From positions 93,824,797 through 93,888,796 of the forward strand of contig OX465580.1 of the NCBI GenBank assembly GCA_950022655.1: a stretch of 64,000 nt of DNA. The letters are read 5' to 3'. This DNA is from Alentia gelatinosa. Taxonomy: Eukaryota > Annelida > Polychaeta > Phyllodocida > Polynoidae. The notes under the pieces are model-generated. The model made no database searches. It worked only from the letters and a program-made list of their open reading frames with translations, and had not been told where the DNA came from. Positions 23,204-33,360 of the stretch are shown here, piece after piece (position 1 is the first letter of the stretch; every line of letters begins with the position of its first letter). The translations under genes and the position numbers were made by a program.

Positions 23204-24217
23204 GTAGAGGCCTATTCCACCAAAAAGGCCCTCAGCAGGCGGGTTTTTGCCTTCCAGCCGGCATTTGCCGCCGGGGCCGGCCAGCCGGCCGCCCCTAAAC
23301 TCCTAAATTCTAGGAGCTGTTCCACCAAAGCCCCACAAGGCGACCAACAGGCGTACACAAGGCGCCCAGCGAGCCGGCCGGACCCGGCGCGGCGTTACCC
23401 GCAGCGGGTTTGCTATTGCCGTCTGGTGGACGTTGGCGGCACTAACGCGCAACCCCGCGGTTCTCCAGCGATCCGATAGACGGCGCGGCGTGCGGCAATA
23501 CACTACGACGCTCTGAACCCGCGAAAGTCGCGTATCGAGCGCAGCAGTGTGTCCGCGAGTCGGGATTTGTACGGGAACGGTCAGAAAACGAGAAATAACC
23601 GCGGAATTTGACGTTAAATCGAACAGTGAAGGTAAATAAAGATAAGGATTGATGTTATGAATGTGTATGGCACGCTATGGTGCTAGAATTCTGCTGAAAG
23701 TGTCGGAATTTTCGATGTCCGTTCGCGGCTTCGGGTATCGCCGGTGTCGGCCGCGCAGTGTTGTCGGCTTTCCCTCGCCGCGGGTCCCGGCAGAGCCCGC
23801 GGCCGTGCTTCTCTCGATGTAGCTAATGGCACGCCGGCCGGCCTGCCGGGGACTTAAAATCAAATGAATCAGTTTTCTAGAGGCAGGGCTTGCGGAGGAC
23901 CTTGCGCTCATAATGCCTGGCCGGCCGGCCGGCCTTCTCTGTGGTTATCACTATATTTTGGTGGAACACCTCCAAAATTGGCTATTGCACCGAGCATTGT
24001 CCCCGGCCGGCGGCCGGCGGCCACCAACAGGTCAGCCGATACTGCCCGGCTACGGGGTTTTGGAGGCACGGTGGCCGGCAGGGGCCATGAGCTGTTCCAC
24101 CAAGCAGATTATCGCCGCCGGCGGGAGGTTTGGGTCGGCTATTGCCGCCGGTCGCCAATAGGCGACCACAAGGGGCCCGGCCTGGGCTAATGCCTCCTTG
24201 GTGGAATAGGCCTCTTA
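23204..24217. mobile_element. GC-rich 1-kb inverted-repeat insertion in the left arm
   Basis: GAGGCCTATTCCACCAA at the left end is mirrored by TTGGTGGAATAGGCCTC at the right end. The interior is strongly GC-rich, full of GGCCGGC words, and has internal copies of GAGCTGTTCCACCAA at about 23312 and 24088. The right arm of the foldback lacks this block, so it inserted after the inverted structure formed. The six-frame ORFs in it have no recognisable domain. Likely a non-autonomous DNA transposon. Target duplication is ambiguous (TA-rich flanks). Confidence 0.6.
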
Positions 24218-24227
24218 CATAGCGTTA

Positions 24228-24735
24228 CTTCCCGTTACCATTCAACCGCGTTAGGCTACCTAAGAAAACATTACCGATCAAATCGCGTTACATTCAAATT
24301 GCGTTACGCTACCTAAGAATGCGTTATATTTATGACCATATTACATCCTAACCCCGTTATCGCGTTATCGTTACCACGTTACCGTTACTGCATTACCAAT
24401 CTAACCTCGTTACAGTATTACACTTCTAACCGTGTTAGCATCCTAACCCTGTTACTGCATCACAGTTACCGTATTACCATACTAACCCTATTACGCGTTA
24501 CCATACTAACCCCGTTATGCGTTACCGTTCTAACCGCGTTACCATACTAACCGCGTTACGCGTTACCGTTCTAACCGCATTACCATACTAACTGCGTTAC
24601 GCGTTACCGTTCTAACCGCGTTACATTCTAACCGCATTACGCGTTACCGTTCTAACCGTGTTACATACTAACCACGTTACGCGTTACCGTTCTAACCGCG
24701 TTACAAACTAACCCCGTTACGCGTTACCGTGCTAA
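24228..24735 (+). repeat. ~41-bp GTTACC-type tandem array, left arm
   Basis: Units such as GCGTTACCGTTCTAACCGCG followed by a TTACCATACTAAC part repeat with small changes, degenerating toward the outer edge. The exact reverse-complement array is at 30222-30700. Confidence 0.85.
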
Positions 24736-24787
24736 TCGTAGAAACGCGGTCAATTTTTGATTTCTATCAGGAGGTGAATCGCAGACC

Positions 24788-24928
24788 TTATCTCACCCCT
24801 GGAATAAATGCCCATAGGCTTAACATTGGGAACTCGTTCTCCATGACCCTACGAGTATTGCGGTCCGTTCTCCACGGTCTATATCCTGTGTGTCGTCCAT
24901 TGTTTAGGTGTGTACAGGGGTGAGATAA
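24788..24928. mobile_element. 141-bp MITE, family M2, inside the left arm
   Basis: TTATCTCACCCCTG and CAGGGGTGAGATAA are perfect terminal inverted repeats. The interior contains CTTAACATTGGGAACTCGT. A 142-bp relative in opposite orientation is at 32537-32678. It is absent from the mirrored position in the right arm. Confidence 0.7.
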
Positions 24929-25044
24929 ATACAGAAAGCAACTCGTTTTGGTCAAAGAAGTCGTTCTCCAACTCGTTTGAATGCTACGTGATATTCACTC
25001 GGCTGTCGCCTCGTTTATATCACTCCGCACCAAACTCGTGGAGA

Positions 25045-25915
25045 ACCATACTGTCCCTCCACCATACTGCCCCTCTCCAATACTGCCCCTCTACTACACT
25101 GCCCCTCCACCATACTGTCCCTCAACCATACTGCCTCTTTCCCACACTGCCCCTCCACCATACTGCCCCTCGACTATACTGTCCCTCCACCATACTGCCT
25201 CTCCACAATACTGCCCTTCTACTACACTGCCCCTCCACAATACTGCCCCTCTATCATACTGCCTCTCCACCATACTGCCCCTCTCCCATACTGCCCCTCT
25301 ACTATACTGCCCCTCTCCCATACTTCCCCTCCACCATACTGTCCCTCCACCATACTGCCCCTCTGGAGACCATGCTGCCCCTTCACCATGCTGCCCCTCC
25401 ATCATACTGCCCTTCCACCATACTGCCCCTCTATCATACTGCCCCTCCACCATATTGTCCCTCCACCATACTGCCCCTCTATCATACTGTCCCTCCACCA
25501 TACTGCCCCTTTCCCATACTGCCCCTCTACTAGACTGCTCCTCCACTATACTGCCCCTCCACCATACTGCCCCTCTCCCATACTGCCCTTACACAATTCT
25601 GCCCCTTTCCCATATTGCCCCTCTAAGTACTTCACAATACTGCCCCTTTCCCATATTGCCCCTCTGAGTACTACACTGCCCCTCCACTATACTGCCCCTT
25701 CACCATGCTGCCCCTCCATCATACTGCCCCTCTACCATACTGCCCCTCAATCATAATGCCCCTCCACCATACTGTCCCTCTACCATACTGCCCCTCTATC
25801 ATACTGTCCCTCCACCATACTGCCCCTTTCCCATACTGCCCCTCTACTAGACTGCCCCGCTACTATACTGCCCCTCCACCATACTGCCCCTCTACCATAC
25901 TGCCCCTCCACTATA
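25045..25915 (+). repeat. 16-bp array X, plus orientation, copy 1
   Basis: Tandem CTCCACCATACTGCCC-type 16-mers with frequent single-base variants. The unit has no stop codon in any of the six frames, so ORFs of 150-228 codons cross it on both strands. They encode a 16-residue periodic peptide and should not be read as genes. Confidence 0.9.
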
Positions 25916-26508
25916 CTACCCTACATCCTACATCTCCACATCCCTACATCCTACATCCCTACATTCTACATTCCCACATCTCCACATCCATTTTTCCTAC
26001 ATCCCTACATCCTACTTTCCCATATCCCTACATGCCTACATCCCCACATCCCTACATGCCTACATCCCCACATCCTACATCCCCATATCCCTACATCCTA
26101 CATCCCCACATCCCTACATCCTACATCCCCACATCCTACATCTCCACATCCATACATCCTACATCCTACTTTCCCACATCCCTACATCAGCACATCCCTA
26201 AATCACTACATCCCAACATCCCTACATCATTACATCCATACATCCCCACATCCTACTTCCCACATCCCCACATCCCTACATCTCCACATCTATACATCCT
26301 ACATCCCAACATCTCGACATCCCTACATCCTATATGCCTACATCCTACATCTCCACATCCATATATCCATATATTCCCACATCCTACTTCCCGACATTCT
26401 AACATCCCTACATCATTACATCCATACATCCCCACAGCCTATTTCCCAACATCCCACATCCCCAGATTTCCACATCTATAGATCCTACATCCCCACATCT
26501 CCACGTAA
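25916..26508 (+). repeat. ACATCC-type array Y, plus orientation, copy 1
   Basis: Tandem 7-16-bp units of the kind CCCTACATCCCCACATCC. It ends at a turn point (CCACGTAATGTGGGG around 26501-26515), after which the strand sense flips. Confidence 0.85.
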
Positions 26509-26527
26509 TGTGGGGATGTATGGATTT

Positions 26528-27255
26528 ATGCATGTGGCAGTATGGGAAAGGGGTAGTATGGTGGAGGGCAGTATGATAGCATGGTGGAGTACGGTGGAGT
26601 ATGGAAGAGGGACGGTATGATGGAGGGGCAGTATGATAGAGGGGCAGTATGGTGGAGGGGCAGTATGATGGAGGGGCAGCATGGTGGAGGGGGAGCTTGG
26701 TGGAGGGGCAGTATGGTGGAGGGGTAGCATGGTGGAGGGGCAGTATGGTGGAGGGGCAGTGTAGTAGAGGGGCAGTATAGTAGAGGGGCAGTATGGTAGA
26801 GGACAGTATGGTTAAGGGACAGTATGGTGGAGGGGCAGAATGGTTAAGGGACAGTATGGTGGAGGGGCAGTATGGTTGAGGGACAGTATGGTGGAGGGGC
26901 AGTATGGTGGAGGGGTTGTTTGGTAGAGGGTTAGTATGGTGGAGAGACAGTATGGTGGAGGGACAGTATGGTGGAGGGGCAGTATGGTGGAGGGGCAGTG
27001 TGGGAAAGGGGCAGTATGGTTGAGGGACAGTATGGTGGAGGGGCAGTGTAGTAGAGGGGCAGTATTGGAGAGGGGCAGTATGTTGGAGGGACAGTATGGT
27101 GGAGGGGCAGTATGGTGAAGGGGCAGTGTAGTAGAGGGGCAGTATGGGAGAGGGGCAGTATGGTGGAGGGGCAGTATGGTTGAGGGACAGTATGGTGGAG
27201 GGGCAGTATGGTTAAAGGACCGTATTGTTGAGGGACAGTATGGTGGAGGGACAGC
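26528..27255 (-). repeat. 16-bp array X, minus orientation, copy 1
   Basis: Reverse complement of array X (GGGCAGTATGGTGGAG units). Between the turn point and this array almost no inverted Y array remains, so this half-palindrome is asymmetric, probably by deletion. Confidence 0.85.
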
Positions 27256-27615
27256 ATAGGTGGCGATTGGGCCGCACAGCAGTAACGATAACGCGATAAC
27301 TTAGTCAATTTGCAAACCCTACGAGACCTACATGGGTTATCGTAGCAGTACGCGCGATAAAACGCTCGGAGGTACGTTTATCATACGTAGTGGGCCATGT
27401 GTGCAACGCTAACTCACGCAGACTTGCGTTAATAGAATATCGTACGTACTGGTTTTGTGCAACACCCCGATATAAAAGTGCACACTACCTGAGGTCTACG
27501 TGCGTTAACGGATTTATGCAACGGGTTTGATCGCACGTACACCCATGAACGTACGTACGGCTTTTGTCTTAGGGCTAAGCTGGGATTACGTACGATAATT
27601 TTGTGTGCAACGGCC
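27256..27615. other. unique spacer between the two X/Y palindromes
   Basis: A 360-bp CpG-containing stretch with several GTGCAAC/ATGCAACG words and CGTACG-rich segments. It separates two copies of the X/Y palindrome. No ORF with known similarity. It may be a further small transposon. Confidence 0.5.
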
Positions 27616-27888
27616 ACGCCCCTCCACTATACTTACCCTCCACCATACTGTCCCTTTACCACACTGCCCCTCCACCATACTGTCCCACAACCATACTGCC
27701 CCTCCTCCATTCTGTCCCTAAACCATACTGCCCCTCCACCATACTGTCCCACAACCATACTGTCCTCTACCATACTGCCCCTCTACTATACTGCCCCTCT
27801 ACTGCACTGCCCCTCCACCATACTGCCCCTCCACCATGCTGCCCTTCCACCATGCTGCCCCTCTATCATACTGCCCCTCCACCATACT
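27616..27888 (+). repeat. 16-bp array X, plus orientation, copy 2
   Basis: A shorter second plus-oriented X array, with the same 16-bp unit as 25045-25915. Confidence 0.85.
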
Positions 27889-29035
27889 ACATCCATACAT
27901 CCCCACATCCTATATCCCCACATCCTACATCCCCACATCTCCACCACCATATATCCTACATTCTACATCTCCACATCCATATATCCACATCCATATATCC
28001 ATACATCCCCACATCCTACTTCCCAACATCCTACATCATTACATCCCTACATCCTATTTCCCACATCCTACATCCCCACATCCCTACATCATACATCCTC
28101 TCATCTCCACATCTATACATCCTACATCCCCACATCTCCACATGCATACACCCTACATCCCTACATCCTACATCTTCACATGCATATATCCATACATCCC
28201 CACGTAATGTGGGGATGTATGGATGTTGAGATGTGGGGATGTAGGATGTATAGATGTTGGGATGTAGGATGTTGGGAAGTATGATGTGGGGATGTATAGA
28301 TGTAATGATGTAGGGATGTTAGGATGTGGGGAAGTAGGATGTGGGGATGTATGGATATATGGATGTGGAGATGTAGGATGTAGGGATTTAGGATGTATGG
28401 ATATGGAGATATAGGGATGTGGGGATGTGGGAAGTAGGATGTGTGGATGTATGGATGTAATGATGTAGGGATGTTGGGATGTAGTGATTTAGGGATGTGC
28501 AGATGTAGGGATGTGGGAAAGTAGGATGTATGGATGTATGGATGTGGAGATGGAGGATGTGGGGATGTAGGATGTAGGGATGTGGGGATGTAGGATGTGG
28601 GGATGTAGGGATGTAATGATGTAGGGATGTTGGGATGTAGTGATTTAGGGATTTGCAGATGTAGGGATGTGGGAAAGTAGGATGTATGGATGTAGGATGT
28701 ATGGATGTGGAGATGTAGGATGTGGGGATGTAGGATGTAAGGATGTGGGGATGTAGGGATTTCGGGATGTATGGATATATGGATGTGGAGATGTAGGATG
28801 TAGGGATGTAGGATGTATGGATGTGGAGATGTAGGATGTGGGGATGTAGGATGTAAGGATGAGGGGATGTAGGATGTGGGGATGTAGGGATGTGGGGATG
28901 TAGGATGTGGGGATCTGGGGATGTAGGGATGTAGGGATGTGCGAAAGTAGGATGTAGGGATGTAGGAAAAATGGATGTGGAGATGTGGGAATTTAGGATG
29001 TAGGGATGTAGGATGTATGGATATGGAGATGTAGG
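27889..29035. repeat. ACATCC array Y as a palindrome, copy 2
   Basis: Plus-oriented Y array to 28202, then a symmetric turn point (CCATACATCCCCAC, five bases, GTGGGGATGTATGG at 28189-28221). The minus-oriented Y array follows to 29035. The inverted half is longer than the direct half. Confidence 0.85.
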
Positions 29036-29862
29036 ATGTAGGGTAGTATAGTGGAGAGGCAGTATGGTAGAGGGGCAGTATGGTGAAGGGGCAGTGTAGT
29101 ACTTAGAGGGGTAATATGGGAAAGGGGCAGTATGGTGTAGGGGCAGTATGGGAGAGGGGCAGTATGACGGAGGGGCAGTATAGTGGAGGGGCAGTCTAGT
29201 AGAGGGGCAGCATGGGAAAGGGGCAGTATGGTGGAGGGACAGTATGATAGAGGGGCAGTATTATGGTGGGGCAGCATGGTGGAGGGGCAGCATGGTGGAG
29301 GGGCAGCTTGGTGGAGGGGCAGTATGTCAGAGGGACAGTATTGTGGAGGGGTAGTATGGTGGAGGGGCAGTATAGTAGAGGGGCAGTATGGGAGAGGGTC
29401 AGCATGGTGGAGGGGCAGTATGATAGAGGGGCAGTATTGTGGAGGGGCAGTGTAGTAGAAGGGCAGTATGGTGGAGAGGCAGTATGGTGGAGGGACAGTA
29501 TAGTCGAGGGGCAGTATGGTGGAGGGGCAGTGTGGGAAAGAGGCAGTATGGTTGAGGGACAGTATGGTGGAGGGGCAGTGTAGTAGAGGGGCAGTATTGG
29601 AGAGGGGCAGTATGGTCGAGGGACAGTATGGTGGAGGGGCAGTATGGTGGAGGGGCAGTGTAGTAGAGGGGCAGTATGGTGGAGGGGCAGTGTAGTAGAG
29701 GAGCAGTGTTGTAGAGGGGCAGTATGGGAGAGGGCCAGTATGGTGGAGGGGCAGTCTAGTAGAGGGGCAGTATGGTGGAGGGGCAGTGTGGGAAAGGGGC
29801 AGTATGGTGGAGGGGCAGTATGGTTGAGGGAAAGTATGGTAGATGGGCAGTATGGTGGAGGA
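29036..29862 (-). repeat. 16-bp array X, minus orientation, copy 2
   Basis: A long run of GGGCAGTATGGTGGAG-type units. The 301-codon minus-strand ORF here is the longest of the stop-free artefacts. Confidence 0.9.
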
Positions 29863-30221
29863 AATTCCAACAAATATAATTGAATCATTTTTAATCATAG
29901 TTGTAAGTGTGATTTGTAGTTATTATTGTTCCTTATATTGACATCGATAAGTTATGAGAAGGGTTATGAGCTGGTAGGTATTGAATATGTAATATGTGTA
30001 CAAGTGTAATATGTAGGCCTATGCAAGTCTATACCGTACCGGTATATTATGTATAGTTAAAAAATTGAAATCTTGAAAAATTTAAAATTTAAAAATCTCA
30101 GATGTGTGTTGGGGGTTGAAACCTATCCTCTGTTTTTTATTTCGTGTTTCTACGACCAATATTAACGTAGTAATCGTCCGTCTCTGGTACCATTGCAGTT
30201 GACCACGTTTCTATGATTAGC
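29863..30221. other. spacer in the right arm
   Basis: AT-rich unique-looking sequence that differs from the matching left-arm spacer (24740-25044), apart from the shared GTGCTAATCGTAGAAACG word next to the GTTACC array. The two spacers have therefore been replaced or have diverged. Confidence 0.5.
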
Positions 30222-30700
30222 ACGGTACCGCGTAACGGGGTTAGTATGTAACGCGGTTAGAACGGTAACACATAACGCGGTTAGAATGTAAGGCGGTTAG
30301 AACGGTAACGTGTAACGCGGTTAGTATGTAACGCGGTTAGAACGGTAATGCGTAACGCGGTTAGAATGTAACGCGGTTAGAACGGTAACGCGTAACGCGG
30401 TTAGTATGTAATGCGGTTAGAACGGTAATGCGTAACGCGGTAAGTATGTAACGCTGTTAGAACGGTAACGCGTAACGCGGTTAGAATGTAACATGGTTAG
30501 AACGGTAACGCGTATGGTATGGTAACGCGGTTAGAACGGTAACGCATAACGCCAACGCGGTAACTGGGTTAGAATGGTAATGGTATGCTGTTATGGGGTA
30601 AGAATGGTCACCCGGTTAGAACAGTAATGCAGTAACGGTAACATGATAACGGGGTTTGAATCGTGACGGTAACGCGGTAACTGTAATGATACCAGTTCAG
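30222..30700 (-). repeat. ~41-bp GTTACC-type tandem array, right arm (inverted)
   Basis: CGCGGTTAGAACGGTAACGC-type units, the reverse complement of the array at 24228-24735. It is followed by GTTTTCTTAGGTAGCG, which mirrors the left-arm GCTACCTAAGAAAAC. Confidence 0.85.
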
Positions 30701-30794
30701 TAACGTTTTCTTAGGTAGCGTAATGTTTAAGCAGGTTTTGATAGTTATGGACATTTTTTTATACATTAATTACATTATATAACGTGGTTCCTGA

Positions 30795-30915
30795 GCTCGT
30801 AGCGATAGACGTTCAAGGTTTTTCATCCTTGAAATACGGTCCGACGCGTAGGCGAAAGGCCGTGTTTCAAGGATGAAAGACGGAGAACGTCATCGCCACA
30901 GGCTCATTTACTACG
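30795..30915. repeat. imperfect inverted repeat next to the foldback end
   Basis: TCATCCTTGAAATACGG pairs with CCGTGTTTCAAGGATGA around a GCGTAGGCG centre, and outer GAGC..GCGATAGACGTTC words pair with GAACGTCATCGC..GGCTC. Likely a small MITE. Confidence 0.55.
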
Positions 30916-31430
30916 TTTCCTTATTAACATATACCTGAAAATCATCAATTTTAATTACACACATGCTAGTGGTCATTAACTACAGCCCGTGGGTACGGAC
31001 ATTATTACTGCACCCCTAGCAGCAGTTAATATTTCATAGATATACGACCACATGTTTATAGGGCACAGAGCGATTGCTAGTTCTGCCATCATCCGCCAGG
31101 AAATTGTAAGACAGCGCCATTGCAGTCGGGGGGCAACCACTGTTACCATCCATAGAGAATCATGAGACGAGGCTAAAACCCTCTATGGCAGGCAGCCCCC
31201 CCCCCCCCCAAAAAAAAAATAAATAAATAAATAAAAAAATAAAATCCATTGGTAATTGGATCAGGCCACCTGGTGTTTTGTTTGACGTCGGGGGGCAAGA
31301 TGGCCGCTTCCATAACGTCAATGCTATGCGCCCTATGATAATAACAATAGTAGGCCAAAAAATATTGAGTTGCGGAGTGTCCTCTTAAAAGGGAGAGTGC
31401 CGCACGACCAGATTTTCACTTGAAATTTAC

Positions 31431-31712
31431 CTGCGTAGGTGGTGCTGTTGGCCTGGGCCTGCACCTGCGCCAGCTGCCAGGGGGTGAGCGGGGACTGGGT
31501 GAGCTCGGACTCGTTGGGGCTGGACGGCGGCTGCGGGGGCACGGTGGGCGCGTCGGGCGGCACACTGGGCGCGAAGTGCACACTGCGGTGAGTATTGCGC
31601 GTGTGCGGAAGTCGACGCGGCATCTGGTGGCGGATGGTGGCCATTTCCTCCGCCTGGCCGGCACGCGGGTAGTCCACCGCCGAGTCCGACTCCGCAATCG
31701 GCTGAAGTCCGG
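31431..31712 (-). CDS. host gene exon (282 nt)
   Basis: Bounded by acceptor GTTTGCAG and donor GCAG/GTAAAT. It starts with two bases completing a codon from the exon at 54407 and ends with one base completed by the exon at 20107; both joins keep the frame. It encodes about 94 residues, beginning GLQPIAESDSAVDYPRAGQ and continuing with an Arg/His segment (RHQMPRRLPHTRNTHRSVHF), a proline-rich stretch and a Gln/Ala run. It is strongly GC-rich against AT-rich introns. No domain is recognised; probably disordered cytoplasmic sequence. The intron upstream is about 22.7 kb and holds the LINE relic, Harbinger and Ngaro elements. Confidence 0.85.
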
Positions 31713-31849
31713 CTGCAAACGTCAATGAGGATATAAGATGATGAATATGATGTTATGATGACCACTGTTAGACCACTGTAAAATGAAATGTATAAATTAG
31801 TAAAGATGACCGCATACAAATCTGATTACTTAAAAAAAGGGATGTCTTT

Positions 31850-32090
31850 GATAACTTTAAACCAATTAAATAAAAGTGGACCAAGAATGCTTCCCTGGAG
31901 GACTCCAGCATAGTTTTCAGTGATAGAGGACAGAGTGCTACCAACTCTAATAGCTTGCATCATAGTATCGGTAAAGCTTGCGATACATCTGGTCATATAG
32001 CGTCCCATGGAGAAGTTATTTGTCACTTCTTTTTTTACAAATCTTTTTTAATTTACATGGTCAAAAGCTTAACTGAAATAGATAAGAGGA
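31850..32090 (-). pseudogene. LINE (non-LTR retrotransposon) reverse-transcriptase relic
   Basis: Minus-strand translation contains SSITENYAGVLQGSILGPLL, the conserved RT region B (usually GVPQGSILGPLLF), with DIP shortly after. Upstream in another position an AFDHVN word matches RT region A, with stop codons around it. The stop codons and lost frame show it is dead. Jockey/CR1-like clades have this wording, but I cannot assign one. It lies about 140 bp upstream of the host exon in transcript order, inside the intron. Confidence 0.75.
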
Positions 32091-32536
32091 CATGGAGTTA
32101 AACGTTTATTATCTCTATGGTATATATAGTTCGTTGACTAGCTGCATAACATCATTGGTTGTCCCCCTTTCAGGAACGTACCCAGCAATTTGTTTCGGGA
32201 GGGGGCGGGGACACACCTCAAGCTAAGAAGCCCCTCCAGGGATGTACGGGGGCAAAGCCCCTGACGCACTTGGACTGTATATATTATACAATCTGTATCC
32301 AGGAGTCTGTTTCAGGATGAATGTTGCCAGGGATCCAGCAGCAAAGCTCCTCCTGGCGGTCAATGGGGTGAAACCCCCGGAAGAACTTGTATTCTTATAG
32401 AGGAAACCTATGAAAGTTTAGTCTGAGCTCGAATTCTATCGAGTTTAAACTGCGTAGTAATTCACTAGGCGAAGCCGCGTGAATTACGATTCAAACGAGA
32501 TGGGATCGAACTCTAAACTTGAATGGGTTTCTGAAT

Positions 32537-32678
32537 TTATCTCACCTGTCACATTGATTAATGGGCCAACATTTGTGACATAATTCCCCATTGGATATTT
32601 TTCCTAAATATCTCATGGGCATTAGATACGAGTTCCCAATGTTAAGTCTATGGAGAAAAAATATCAGGAGTGAGATAA
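32537..32678. mobile_element. 142-bp MITE, family M2, second copy
   Basis: TTATCTCACCTG and CAGGAGTGAGATAA are near-inverted termini. Inside, ACGAGTTCCCAATGTTAAG is the reverse complement of the matching word in the copy at 24788-24928. Almost equal length supports a real family. Confidence 0.65.
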
Positions 32679-33130
32679 ATAGATTATACAAACTGTTCCC
32701 AGGTTTTTGTTTTAGCGATGGCGGCTACACATTTTAGGCTATCTGGGAATATTGCCCGGGGTCCGGGGGAGGGGGAGCCCCTGGAAGACCTGGATTATAT
32801 GCAATCTGTATTCAGGATTTTGTTTCAGGGATGTGGGTTATATATCTTAGACTACCTGGGAATATTGCTAATGGTTTAGTAGCAATACCTTCCCAAGGTG
32901 TTCAGGGGTAAAGCTCCAAGAAGAACCTAAATTATGAATAATTTACAAGCTGTCCCTAGGATTTAGTTTTAGGGAGAGGGTTACGAGGTCTAGCAGGAAA
33001 GCCCCTCCTGGGTTCCAGGGGGCAAAACCCCCGAGAATTCTTTGATTTGTAAAACTGTGCCAAGGATTTTGTTTCAGGTAAGAGGGTTGCACACCTTAGA
33101 ATATTGGAAGCGGTTTAGCAGGGAAGCCCC

Positions 33131-33189
33131 TCCAAATGTTTCCGGGGTCTTCTCACCTTCCAGGCGAGAAGACCCCGGAAACATTTGGA
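33131..33189. repeat. 24-bp perfect inverted repeat (hairpin)
   Basis: TCCAAATGTTTCCGGGGTCT plus four bases (33131-33154) is perfectly mirrored at 33166-33189, with an 11-nt loop. It sits within the degenerate tandem array, replacing the normal unit junction. Confidence 0.85.
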
Positions 33190-33360
33190 TTTCATAGATT
33201 ATACAAGCTGTCCCCAGGATCTTGTTTCAGGGAGGGGAAGATACAAACCTGAGACTACCTGGGAAGATTGCCACGGGTCTAGTTGTATAGCCCCTCCTGG
33301 AGGTCAAGGGGGAAACCCCTGGGGCCACTTGGATATTAAAAAGTATATACCCGAAACAAA

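Larger units (their letters stand above)
23035..30765. mobile_element. 7.7-kb foldback structure of nested inverted tandem arrays
   Basis: From outside inward, both ends show the same modules in opposite orientation. These are TCCATAACTATCAAAACCTG units (23048-23185 left; one unit at 30733-30762 right), a GCTACCTAAGAAAAC word, a ~41-bp GTTACC-type array (24228-24735; 30222-30700), a GTGCTAATCGTAGAAACG word (left 24730; mirrored right near 30205), a 16-bp array (X) and an ACATCC array (Y). The central part is X+ Y+ / X- / unique spacer / X+ Y+ / Y- X-. No transposase is encoded. The architecture resembles foldback (FB/TU-like) transposons, whose long inverted repeats are themselves tandem repeats. 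Host insertion boundaries and target duplications are not resolved. Confidence 0.75.
32170..33360. repeat. degenerate tandem array of ~150-180-bp units
   Basis: The modules AGCCCCTCC..GGGGGCAAARCCCC, then ACTTGGATT, then ATACAAGCTGTCCCCAGGAT, then TTTGTTTCAGGGA recur about six times with heavy divergence. A MITE and a palindrome interrupt the array. The short plus-strand ORF near 33185 is incidental. Confidence 0.7.

Noticed and set aside
28993..29898. 301-codon minus-strand ORF and similar long ORFs at 24910-26481 and 27601-28284
   Set aside because: They lie in the 16-bp and ACATCC arrays, which are stop-free in all frames. The periodic peptides and overlapping opposite-strand ORFs show they are repeat artefacts.
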